Assembly: GCA_030065015.1 (NCBI GenBank)
Contig: JASJDU010000026.1
Location: 1-63,228 of the forward strand
Reading direction: 5' to 3'
DNA: 63,228 bases
Origin: Candidatus Caenarcanales bacterium
GTDB taxonomy: Bacteria; Cyanobacteriota; Vampirovibrionia; Caenarcaniphilales; Caenarcanaceae
A program made the position numbers and the translations under genes. A model generated the notes under the pieces. That model was not told where the DNA came from. It was given only the letters and a program-made list of their open reading frames with translations, and ran no database searches. Of this stretch, positions 1 to 8,199 are shown piece by piece. Numbering within the stretch: the first letter of the stretch is position 1; each line of letters starts with the position of its first letter.

Positions 1-171
1 GTAAAGTGTTTGAAGCTCATTTTGGCCTTTGTTTTTTAACACTTCAAATAAACCAATTTGAGCACCCTCTTCTCCTTAACTCTTTTTCATTTTTCTACTA
101 ACGGTTGCATTTAACTTTTGATGTTGCGTTATAAAGACTTTGTCTAAATTCATTAACTCTTGAAGTATCCA
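1..171 (-). pseudogene. Decayed reverse-strand coding fragment running off the left edge
   Basis: Read on the reverse strand, bases 75 down to 1 give an amphipathic protein-like stretch (GEEGAQIGLFEVLKNKG...). Bases 171 down to 79, in the same frame, give another (ILQELMNLDKVFITQHQ...). The two are separated by a TAA at 76-78, and an in-frame TAG lies upstream at 172-174. No start codon with plausible signals is seen, so I read this as the inactivated tail of a gene to the left. The family is not recognised. From 172 to the next gene near 477 I see only AT-rich DNA with no supported feature. Moderate-to-low certainty: the only evidence is the coding-like composition of two adjoining segments. 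Confidence 0.3.
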
Positions 172-476
172 CTATTAATATCCACTAGATTTTGAACAAT
201 CGAAGGATTATAAGTAAAACTTTTGCTAAGACTCTTTTTTTTCAGAATGTATTAATAAACTATGAATTCTCAATTTAAGATAATTCTTAAGTTTATTGGT
301 TGCTTTTCCCTCAAAATCATAGCTCTCATGAACTGCAATACAGTTATTGAATATTTGTAAGTCTTCAACACAGATAATGAAAGTTGAAAAAAGTTTATGG
401 ACTTTTAGGTAGTTAAATTAATGAGTTTTAAGATTTAGAATTCGTGAGGTTATTCTTCACTTGCTATCTAAAAATA

Positions 477-1406
477 ATGAAAATAAAAAAAGTTGAAAGT
501 ATTTTTCCTCGAATATCTTATAAGGTCTTACGAAATAAACTCCCCCAAAGAGAAGAAAGCTTCAATATTGTCTCTAATAAAACGGCTTTAATTGCTCCAC
601 TTGCTTTGAATTCCAGAATATTTACAAACTTCCTCCCAATGAAATGCTTATTTGTACTCTTACCATTATCAATTGCGGGTTTAGGAATCTTTTTTGCAAG
701 AGATAGAGGTTTAGAAAGAATCGGTGCTGGACTTAGACTTGGCGATGATATACAAAAGCTAGATTTTACAAGTAAACAAGTACTTTTAGAAAATACAATT
801 CCTGAGTTAATAGATAGTTCAGGTCAGATAAATTTTTTAGTTTTTAGAAATCTCTTAAGAGAATATTCTTCAGATACATCTTTAGATGAAAAATATCGAC
901 CGTTGAATAATGAACAGAATAATTATTTGACAAATGCAAAACGAATTTTCAATAAGCTTTCTGGAAGAAATGGGCTTTTTGCAGATTATTCAGTAAGCAT
1001 CATGGATCAGTTGCTTATTGAAATGATTTCTCAAGAATCTAGAAACCTCTTATTAAATAAAGAAAATATGCCAGATGAATTAGTGACTTATTTAGGTTTA
1101 ATGTTGTTTCCTGAAATATTGGTTCTAGCCGAAAACAATTTTTGGAACCGACAAAGCTTGGAAAAGAAAATCAATGAAGTTCTTGAAATATTTGATAGTA
1201 ATTTATTAAAAGCTGAAAAACTTAATTTAGACCAAAAAGCTCTCTTTTTTTATATAAGAGGCTGCCTAAAATTATGCAATGATAATTTTCAAGATGCTCA
1301 CGAATCTTTTCAACAAGGAGAAAAATTTGATGAAGTTCATCAAAGATTCAGAAAATTTAAACCACTTTTAGAATTTACAAAAAGACATTCACAAAAGATA
1401 ATTTGA
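477..1406 (+). CDS. Hypothetical membrane-anchored protein
   Basis: I do not recognise the family. The frame is open from a GTG at 444, but the ATG at 477 (residue 12 of the longer form) is the more natural start. Neither has a Shine-Dalgarno site. One hydrophobic segment lies about 55-75 residues in (CLFVLLPLSIAGLGIFF), followed by a basic residue cluster and a roughly 230-residue helical, charged region with no recognised catalytic motif. The likely topology is a short cytoplasmic head, a single membrane span and a long soluble tail. It sits alone upstream of the ferredoxin gene on the same strand with an 80-base gap. The function is unknown. Confidence 0.7.
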   Translation: MKIKKVESIFPRISYKVLRNKLPQREESFNIVSNKTALIAPLALNSRIFTNFLPMKCLFVLLPLSIAGLGIFFARDRGLERIGAGLRLGDDIQKLDFTSKQVLLENTIPELIDSSGQINFLVFRNLLREYSSDTSLDEKYRPLNNEQNNYLTNAKRIFNKLSGRNGLFADYSVSIMDQLLIEMISQESRNLLLNKENMPDELVTYLGLMLFPEILVLAENNFWNRQSLEKKINEVLEIFDSNLLKAEKLNLDQKALFFYIRGCLKLCNDNFQDAHESFQQGEKFDEVHQRFRKFKPLLEFTKRHSQKII

Positions 1407-1485
1407 TTAATGGTTAAAGTTTGGAAATATTAATTTATTATTTCCTGGTAATATTCAATAAACACTTTCAAAGCTTCAAGTCAGA

Positions 1486-2013
1486 ATGTCAGAAAATCAA
1501 AAAGAGAATCCAGTAAGTAATTTTTTTGCTGGCGCGAAAGCAATTGCAGAAGGTTTAGGAACTGTAGCAAAGCAGGCATCTCGTGATCCAGTGAGTACTT
1601 CATATCCAGATGAAATGCCAGCTCTTTATCCCACATCCAGACACAGACTAGCTTTGAACGTTAATCCTCTAACCGGTGAACATCTGTGTATTGCTTGTAA
1701 ACAATGTGAACGTGTTTGTCCCGATCAGTGCATAACGGTTATTCCGGATCCAACTGCCAAAGGAAAGGTTGAAGAGTTCTATATAGACCAAGGTTTGTGT
1801 ATGTTCTGCGGTTTGTGTACAGAAGTTTGTCCAACCGATTGCATTATTAATACTAATGATTTTGAAATGAGTGATTACACAAGAGAAGCACTCGTTTATG
1901 ACATAAAAAAATTAACTCTCAAACGCGAGGAATCCGAGTTTTACTTTAAATATAAAGAGTTGAGTCTTCCAAAATCTAAAAAAGCTCCAGCAACTCCAGT
2001 TACAAAAAAATAA
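1486..2013 (+). CDS. nuoI: NADH-quinone oxidoreductase subunit I-like 2x[4Fe-4S] protein
   Basis: This is a ferredoxin-type electron carrier subunit of a complex I-like oxidoreductase. At 175 aa it has the usual NuoI/NdhI length. Two classical CxxCxxCxxxCP cluster motifs are visible: Cys68/71/74/78 (CIACKQCERVCP) and Cys105/108/111/115 (CMFCGLCTEVCP). Each binds one [4Fe-4S] cluster, which in NuoI passes electrons from the peripheral arm toward quinone. The N-terminal 40 residues resemble the amphipathic helix that seats NuoI on the membrane arm. The C-terminus is Lys/Ala/Pro-rich. No other nuo gene is in the window, so it is either a dispersed complex I gene (dispersed nuo genes occur in other bacteria) or a stand-alone relative. 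Confidence 0.85.
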   Translation: MSENQKENPVSNFFAGAKAIAEGLGTVAKQASRDPVSTSYPDEMPALYPTSRHRLALNVNPLTGEHLCIACKQCERVCPDQCITVIPDPTAKGKVEEFYIDQGLCMFCGLCTEVCPTDCIINTNDFEMSDYTREALVYDIKKLTLKREESEFYFKYKELSLPKSKKAPATPVTKK

Positions 2014-2103
2014 AATAGAGATTTGTTCAGTGTAGGAAATTATTTTCTTTTAAAATTGAATCTAATCTTTTATCATTAATCAATTCCCAAATAGATAAAT
2101 ATT

Positions 2104-2922
2104 GTGACAACAGAAGTTCAAGAAAAAAAAGTAGATGTAAGAAATGGTATTTTAGCCGGAAAAAAGGGAGTAATCTTAGGAATTGCTAACAAGTGGAGTA
2201 TTGCATGGGGAATAGCAAACAGTTTGAAAGAAGCTGGTGCAGAACTGACTTTCACTTACCAAGAAAGATTAAAGGACAGAGTTGACAAGCTTGCTGAAGA
2301 ATTGGATGTGAAAAACACGGTTGAGTGTGATGTTACAAGTGATGAACAAATAACGAACGCTTTTAAAACAATTTCGGATTTATACAATGGGAAAATAGAT
2401 TTTGTTATTCACAGTTTAGCTTTTGCAAAGAAAGATGAGCTTGAAGGACGTTATGTAGACACATCAAGAGATGGTTATATTCTTGCACAAGACATAAGTG
2501 CTTTTTCTTTAGCAGCAGTTGCTAAAGCTGCTGAGCCACTTTTCGAAGCTAATGGTGGTGGAAGTATCATTACCTTGACCTATTTAGGTGGTGAAAGAGT
2601 AGTTAAAAACTATAATGTAATGGGAGTTGCTAAAGCTGCTCTTGAATGTTCCGTTAAGTATTTAGCAAATGATTTAGGTCCAAAAAAAATAAGGGTTAAC
2701 GCTATTTCAGCAGGTCCCATTAAGACCTTAGCTTCTAGTGCTATTTCAGGAATTCAAACGATGATTAGTCAAATAGCAGATGTATCACCCTTGAGAAAGA
2801 ATACTGAAACAGAGGAAGTTGGAGATACAGCATTATTTTTAGCATCTGATCTTTCGAGAGGAATTACTGGTGAATTAATTCATGTTGACGCTGGTTTTCA
2901 TATTTTAGGTGCAACGAATTAG
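2104..2922 (+). CDS. fabI: Enoyl-[acyl-carrier-protein] reductase (NADH)
   Basis: FabI catalyses the last reduction of each fatty-acid elongation cycle, trans-2-enoyl-ACP to acyl-ACP with NADH. The 272-aa protein is a short-chain dehydrogenase with the FabI-type nucleotide-binding start GIANKWSIAWGIA near residue 26. It has SLAFA at about 104 and the catalytic Tyr160 and Tyr170-x6-Lys177 (YNVMGVAK). The C-terminal substrate loop and HVDAG ending are typical. Translation starts at a GTG with no Shine-Dalgarno. The next gene is convergent and ends 9 bases away. This is the triclosan-type target family (established knowledge). Identification is secure. Confidence 0.95.
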   Translation: MTTEVQEKKVDVRNGILAGKKGVILGIANKWSIAWGIANSLKEAGAELTFTYQERLKDRVDKLAEELDVKNTVECDVTSDEQITNAFKTISDLYNGKIDFVIHSLAFAKKDELEGRYVDTSRDGYILAQDISAFSLAAVAKAAEPLFEANGGGSIITLTYLGGERVVKNYNVMGVAKAALECSVKYLANDLGPKKIRVNAISAGPIKTLASSAISGIQTMISQIADVSPLRKNTETEEVGDTALFLASDLSRGITGELIHVDAGFHILGATN

Positions 2923-2931
2923 AGTTAATTC

Positions 2932-3645
2932 TTAAACTTTTACTTTTTCTCTATCAATAATTCTTTTAATAGTCATTGCATAAAATTCTCTTCCTTCACG
3001 AGTTTTAATACCGAATTCGTTAAGTTGTTGAGCAATTTCTTTATAGCTAAATCCTTTTTCTCTTAACTTGAGAATTCTTTTAGTTTGGTTTTTGTAAAAA
3101 ATTTTAGCTTCTTCAATTCTCTTTTTCGCTTGAATTTGTCTTCCTAAAATCAAGTTTTCTGGATTTGGGGTACCAAGTTTTGCTCCCCTGGCTTTTTTGG
3201 ATTGTAGAGCTTCAATGGTTCTTTTAGATATTAACCTTGCTTCTTCTTCTGCTAGAGCTGCTTTTATTTGTAGTATAAATGCAGCATCATTGGGTGAATC
3301 AGCACATACAAAGTTTATACCGGCTTGCATTAAGTAGCTTATCAGCAATTGGTTTCTTCCAAGTCTTGAAAGATCTTTTACTACTAAAGTAGCTTTTTCT
3401 TTTTGGCAGAACTCAATTAACTCTTTTAATATTGGTCTTTTTTTTAAAAGAGTTTCCAAATTTAAATTATGCTTAATACTTATTCTAAATTTATTTGTTC
3501 CAGTTTCTATTTCAATTGCTTCTTTTGCGGAAATGCCACTTACTGATTGAATGAAATTATTATTAATTCTTCTTTGTGCCTCAACACCTAGTTTTGAGTC
3601 CCCTTGCTTATCTGTTGATACACGAATATAAGAAACGTACTTCAT
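2932..3645 (-). CDS. Serine recombinase (resolvase/invertase family)
   Basis: This is a site-specific DNA recombinase. The N-terminal resolvase domain begins YVSYIRVSTDKQG, with the catalytic Ser in the RVST motif. The conserved LVVKDLSRLGRN and EEEARLISKRT (E-helix) follow. The last 50 residues form a helix-turn-helix DNA-binding region (FSYKEIAQQLNEFGIKT). The open frame extends to 3690, but the ATG at 3643-3645 places YVSYIRVST right at the N-terminus, as in the family, so I chose it. At about 237 aa it matches small resolvases/invertases rather than large integrases. No transposase, invertible segment or att-like repeat is visible beside it, so its target is unknown. It is convergent with fabI. 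Confidence 0.85.
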   Translation of the reverse strand: MKYVSYIRVSTDKQGDSKLGVEAQRRINNNFIQSVSGISAKEAIEIETGTNKFRISIKHNLNLETLLKKRPILKELIEFCQKEKATLVVKDLSRLGRNQLLISYLMQAGINFVCADSPNDAAFILQIKAALAEEEARLISKRTIEALQSKKARGAKLGTPNPENLILGRQIQAKKRIEEAKIFYKNQTKRILKLREKGFSYKEIAQQLNEFGIKTREGREFYAMTIKRIIDREKVKV

Positions 3646-3789
3646 AAAATTTAGGCTGCTTTTTTTATTAGTATGGAATAAATGACGCAATATTTACTAG
3701 CTAGTTTCTGAAAAGATAGATTAATTGATTGATTTGAATAGTTTATCTCAAAACATCTATAACAGCTTTAAACGCCCGTTTGATGTTTG

Positions 3790-5307
3790 TTATTTTTGAG
3801 CAAAGTAATTTTCAAGATTTCTGCCTGTTGGTGTTTCTATTACTTGAATTCCATGTTCTTCAAGTTTTGCTTTATTATCCAACATAGATTTTTGATAATA
3901 AAGCAAATTTCTCATGTATTCACTAGTAATTTTGCCTACATTAGAGCTCTTTCTCACTACCGGACCTATACTAAATGCTTCAAGGTGACCACCATTACTA
4001 GCATCATAAGTACATAACCCTTTGATTGCTATAACAAGTATTTTTTGCCCTTTATCTCCTTTACGTTCTGTAACCACTAATGCTCCAGTCATTGTTCTTA
4101 AAACAGGGTTGGTTTTTAAGAAATTTTTCCCTTCAATATTTAAATCTTTGTAATTGTAAGTATCAAGAAATTTTTCTCTGTTTTCTAATAATTTTTTCAG
4201 CCCATTTTCAAGAGAGCTTAAATCATTTTGTCTTAAATTTTCTTGGATACTCTTCATATTATGTTCATTAAGTGGTTGAACTAAACTATCCCAATCTCCT
4301 AATTCAAGATATTTATTGACTAAACCTGCTTCATAATCTTTAAAAACACTATAAGAAATTTTTTCTTCTAATTTTCTTAGTGAAGAGCCAATTATTTGAA
4401 ATAGTTTACTTACATATTCATTCTTCTGAAAAAATTGACTCGCAGATAAACCTTCTATCTCAATATTTACAGCTCCAGAGGGGTGAATAGATACCTCTGG
4501 TGTTCGATTCCATTCTTTTGGATATAGACTATCAATTTCCAATAATTTATTTTGTAATATCTTCCATATTTCTTCTTGTAAAGGTAGATTATCAGCGTCT
4601 AGATAGTGCATTCTGTGCCAGTTCAGTAATTCAGAATTTTCTTTATTTTCCAAAGAGTAAATACCATTTTCAAATTTCTTCTGGATTTCATGATCGAATT
4701 TTTTGGCTGTTAGTCCAGTTGTGAGGGGTAATACTACCCAATGTAGAGGAAAAGCAGTAGGACCTGATACACTACTGCCTGCTCCAAGACCAGGTCCAGT
4801 TATACAATTCATTCCGAAGAAAGGAGATAAATTTTTATATTTGGATTGAACTTGTTCTATTTGCATATTTATAATGTGCACAACCTGACTTGTATCAATT
4901 TCTGATAAATCATCAATTGATACAGGAAATTTATTTTCTTCAAAATCAAACATTGTAAGCTCATGCTTAATTGAATATGGCCTAGGGCTCATCATTGCCA
5001 AAATATTAAGTTTGCCAAGAACATATTTAAAGATAGTTTCTTGTTTAATGTTGTCTGAGACTTGTTTTCTAGTAGATTTGTTAACAACGTTTTCTTTTGT
5101 AAACTTTACTCTGTTATTTTGAACTTGGAGTGTTTCAGTTAGCATTTTCCAATCAATGCTCGGCCCGTATAAAACTCTTCTTTTTTCACCAAATTCTTTT
5201 CTCTCTTGGGGTCTACTTACTTTTACATTTTTAAATGAGTGAAACTTTTTTTGAACGTTGGAAACACTAGAGTCTACAGAAGCAACCGAATTAATCAACT
5301 TTTGCAC
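3790..5307 (-). CDS. Hypothetical 505-aa protein
   Basis: The family is not recognised. The protein is soluble-looking with no signal peptide or membrane segment. A basic N-terminal 60 residues precede a Gly/Ser-rich stretch near residue 170 (GPGLGAGSSVSGPTAFP), which could be a loop or a cleavage-linker. A helical charged middle (about 280-390) follows. The C-terminal part is alpha/beta-like with TGALVVTERKGDKG and KILVIAIKGLCTYD. It starts with GTG at 5305-5307. It is preceded by about 110 AT-rich bases and followed by a short gap to the recombinase. It could be a lineage-specific protein or an unrecognised effector/enzyme. Coding status is well supported by length and composition. Confidence 0.6.
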   Translation of the reverse strand: MQKLINSVASVDSSVSNVQKKFHSFKNVKVSRPQERKEFGEKRRVLYGPSIDWKMLTETLQVQNNRVKFTKENVVNKSTRKQVSDNIKQETIFKYVLGKLNILAMMSPRPYSIKHELTMFDFEENKFPVSIDDLSEIDTSQVVHIINMQIEQVQSKYKNLSPFFGMNCITGPGLGAGSSVSGPTAFPLHWVVLPLTTGLTAKKFDHEIQKKFENGIYSLENKENSELLNWHRMHYLDADNLPLQEEIWKILQNKLLEIDSLYPKEWNRTPEVSIHPSGAVNIEIEGLSASQFFQKNEYVSKLFQIIGSSLRKLEEKISYSVFKDYEAGLVNKYLELGDWDSLVQPLNEHNMKSIQENLRQNDLSSLENGLKKLLENREKFLDTYNYKDLNIEGKNFLKTNPVLRTMTGALVVTERKGDKGQKILVIAIKGLCTYDASNGGHLEAFSIGPVVRKSSNVGKITSEYMRNLLYYQKSMLDNKAKLEEHGIQVIETPTGRNLENYFAQK

Positions 5308-5418
5308 TATTCATTAACAGCACAAAAGATTAACATTTTAAGAAAATAATAGTTTTTATTTTTACAAATTTTAATTTTATTTAAATATTAATAAATACTC
5401 ACATCGCACAAGCGAATA

Positions 5419-6870
5419 TCATAAGTTTGTGTATATATTATTTACCACTTGTTCCGGAGTTAACAAACCAACTTCATAAAGTAATGCTATTTGAGCACTA
5501 TTAAAGTTTGCGGCAGCTGTTTTATACTGCAATCTAGCTTCGGTATATTTTGTTAAAGCTTGAACAACCTCTAAGTTAATACCAACAGATGATTTTAATC
5601 TTGCCAACGCAATTCTGTAAGCCTCAGCAGACGATTTTAATTTATCAGAGGCAACCCTAAGCTTGTCTTCAAACAAGTTTTTATCATAGTATGCCTTAGC
5701 AATTTGTTTGGTTGCTTCAACCAATTGTTTTTCATGATTGAGCTTAGCTTCACTAATCGACGCCTTAGTGCTTTTCAAATTACCAATTCTGCCAACTCCT
5801 AAATTCTTTAAAACATCAATATCTAAAGAAATAATTCCTTGTTCAGAATTATCAAGATCGTTTAAGTCTGGACCAATTTGCCGAACAAATCCACTTGCGC
5901 TTAAAGTGGGAAAAAAATCAGCAATAGCACTAGCAAAATTATATTTTGACTCAGTTATTGCGTATTTCAATTCACGTAAATCTGGCCTATTATTTGCTGC
6001 TATTCTAATTGCTTCTTCGATAGAAAAATCTTGATCTAAAAAAGTGATTGGTTTTAAAAAATCCTCGTTAGTCACAAGTTCATTTCCCACTGGAACATTC
6101 AACAATGCTGCTAAGTTAACAGATGATATAAGCTCTCTGTTTTTAGTCTCTAAAACAAGGTTTTCGTTTTCAGACTTTAACGTTGAGTTCTGCATGAGCT
6201 CTAACTGCGTTGCAAAACCGTTTTTCAATCTAGCTTGAGTTAACGAAAGTTGACTTATTGATTCTTCCAAAGACTGTTGAGCCACTTCATTTCTTGCAAT
6301 ATCATTCAACCATGTAAAGTAAGAAATAACTGAATCTCTTAAAGCTAGCTGAAAAGACCTGTTGCGAAACTCTTTTGCTTGGTTTAAGCGGTTTTTTGAA
6401 GATGCAACCTGAAAAAAGAATTTACCACCGGTTTGAAATGCATAATCACCAAAAACACCAAATCTTTGAGTGGTTCTATCCAGATTTATTGGATCGGCAC
6501 CAAAGAAAACCTCACCACCTTCAAATCTCTCAATAGAGGAACTAAAACGAATGGAGGGTAACAAATCAGCAAATGAAGAAATAAGTTGACCTTGAGACTG
6601 TCTCAATCTTGAACTTGCAATTAAGATATCCAGGTTTTGTGAGATAGCAAGATTTACTACCTTCTCTAAATCAAGAAACAGTTTATTTTCATTTTCTTCA
6701 GGGACAAACCAATAGGGCTCTAAATCGTCTTCTTTTAATTCTTCCGAAGAAACTTCTGCTAAAGAGTCAGTGAAATTCTCTTCTGTTTGCTGAGAGCATG
6801 AAGGGTGAGCTACTACACAAAAAGTCAAAAAAGAAACGGCACAAATGCTCTTTAGTCTCTGTAAATTCAT
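5419..6870 (-). CDS. TolC-family outer membrane efflux/secretion protein
   Basis: This is the outer-membrane channel component of the type I secretion operon. The 483-aa protein begins with a signal peptide (LKSICAVSFLTFCVVAHPSC). The Cys after it gives only a poor lipobox, so lipidation is uncertain. The mature part is dominated by long heptad-like helices and the two TolC/OEP repeats (INLAISQNLDILIASSRLRQ near 75; AIRIAANNRPDLRELKYAIT near 295). DLLPSIRFSSS and DFFPTLSASGF are the paired strand motifs typical of OEP halves. It is the last gene of an operon, 8 bases downstream of the HlyD gene. Substrates pass from the ABC/HlyD complex through this tunnel to the outside. Confidence 0.9.
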   Translation of the reverse strand: MNLQRLKSICAVSFLTFCVVAHPSCSQQTEENFTDSLAEVSSEELKEDDLEPYWFVPEENENKLFLDLEKVVNLAISQNLDILIASSRLRQSQGQLISSFADLLPSIRFSSSIERFEGGEVFFGADPINLDRTTQRFGVFGDYAFQTGGKFFFQVASSKNRLNQAKEFRNRSFQLALRDSVISYFTWLNDIARNEVAQQSLEESISQLSLTQARLKNGFATQLELMQNSTLKSENENLVLETKNRELISSVNLAALLNVPVGNELVTNEDFLKPITFLDQDFSIEEAIRIAANNRPDLRELKYAITESKYNFASAIADFFPTLSASGFVRQIGPDLNDLDNSEQGIISLDIDVLKNLGVGRIGNLKSTKASISEAKLNHEKQLVEATKQIAKAYYDKNLFEDKLRVASDKLKSSAEAYRIALARLKSSVGINLEVVQALTKYTEARLQYKTAAANFNSAQIALLYEVGLLTPEQVVNNIYTNL

Positions 6871-6878
6871 GTAGAAAA

Positions 6879-8162
6879 CTATATTCTATTACTCGGATTA
6901 TGAAAAGCTCTATCAAGATGGTATTTAACAGGCTCAATAAAGAAACTTAACACACTTTTTTCTCTAGTTATGATGTCTGCTGATAAAGTCATTCCTGCTC
7001 TCAAAGGGTATTGCTTACCGTCTTTTTGTAAAACAGTTTTATTGGGTCTTATTTTTATTACATAGAATGGCATTCCTTGTTCATCTGTTACCGTTGATGG
7101 GCTCATAGACTCAACCACACCATTGAGCCTACCAAACTGTTGATAAGGCAAGGCATCTATTCTCAAAGCTGCTTGTTGTTCTAATCTAATATAAGACAGA
7201 TCCTGATTAGTAACTTTTACTTCAGCCACCAATTCACTATCAATTGGCACCAAAGATAACAAATCATCACCTATTTTCACGACTTCACCGAGTCCTCGAA
7301 TAACCTGCTCATTAACAATTCCATCAATTGGAGCTCTTATGAATTGGTGTTCAACATTAACATTACTTTTCGCAACATTAGCTTTTAGTTTTAATACTTC
7401 TTGTTCATTTCTTGTGAGCCTCGTCAAGAGTTCACGTTTGTAATTAGAAGATACTTCATTCAACTCTTGAATTGACTTAGAAATCTCAAATTTTCTAGCT
7501 TGAGTTTCCTGAATTGAAGCTTCTAACATTCTCTTTTTTTCAATTACATCCTGTTTCTGTATCTCCAAATCATTTTCAGACAGACCACCTTCCTCTGCTA
7601 ACTTTTTATACTTCCCAAGCTGTATATCACCAGATTTTGCTAATTCTCTATACTTACTTTCATTTGACAGAGATTCTTTATATAAATGTTCTGATCTACT
7701 TATTTGCATTTTGGCAGAACGATATTGTGCACGAAAAGTATCCCTAGTTGCTTTCAACCAATCAGAATGAGAGCCACTAATTGCTGAAGAAGGTGAAGAG
7801 TCTCTCAAAGCAGCCTTTATAGCTGTAATTTCATCATTCAAATAAGACAATTGTTCTGTATAGCTATCTTTATCTACCTTTGATGTCTCAGGATCTAATT
7901 CAATAAGCAGGTCCCCAGCATTTACTTTTTGATTTTCTGAAACATGTACTTTACTAACAACTCCATTTGTTGGAGACATAACTCTTCTCAACTTGCCATC
8001 CGGCACCATTTCACCGAAACCGGTTATTGATTCTTCAATATTTCCAAACCAAGACCAAATTCCTAAAATAATGAAACCTAATAAAAGAGTTATTAAAAAA
8101 TAAAAGCTAACCCAAAGAATTTTTTGAACTTTTTTTTGATTATTATCCATAAGACTATTCAT
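6879..8162 (-). CDS. HlyD-family membrane fusion (periplasmic adaptor) protein
   Basis: This adaptor links the inner-membrane ABC transporter to TolC. A single N-terminal membrane span (about residues 17-38) is followed by a biotinyl-lipoyl-like half motif (SPTNGVVSKVHVSENQKVNAG). A long coiled coil (about 95-260) comes next, then the second lipoyl half (IRAPIDGIVNEQVI) and a beta-barrel/C-terminal region ending with DIITREKSVLSFFIEPV, a typical type I secretion HlyD ending. An ATG at 8160-8162 is preferred over the TTG one codon upstream. The gene lies 37 bases after the ABC gene and 8 bases before tolC, so the three are probably co-transcribed. Confidence 0.92.
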   Translation of the reverse strand: MNSLMDNNQKKVQKILWVSFYFLITLLLGFIILGIWSWFGNIEESITGFGEMVPDGKLRRVMSPTNGVVSKVHVSENQKVNAGDLLIELDPETSKVDKDSYTEQLSYLNDEITAIKAALRDSSPSSAISGSHSDWLKATRDTFRAQYRSAKMQISRSEHLYKESLSNESKYRELAKSGDIQLGKYKKLAEEGGLSENDLEIQKQDVIEKKRMLEASIQETQARKFEISKSIQELNEVSSNYKRELLTRLTRNEQEVLKLKANVAKSNVNVEHQFIRAPIDGIVNEQVIRGLGEVVKIGDDLLSLVPIDSELVAEVKVTNQDLSYIRLEQQAALRIDALPYQQFGRLNGVVESMSPSTVTDEQGMPFYVIKIRPNKTVLQKDGKQYPLRAGMTLSADIITREKSVLSFFIEPVKYHLDRAFHNPSNRI

Positions 8163-8199
8163 CAATCAAATTCTCCACTCTAGCTAACAGATCAAATTA

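Noticed and set aside
8130-8145. A8 run near the start of the HlyD gene as a programmed frameshift site
   Set aside because: It falls at codons 9-12, where a shift would simply abort translation. AT-rich DNA gives such runs by chance.
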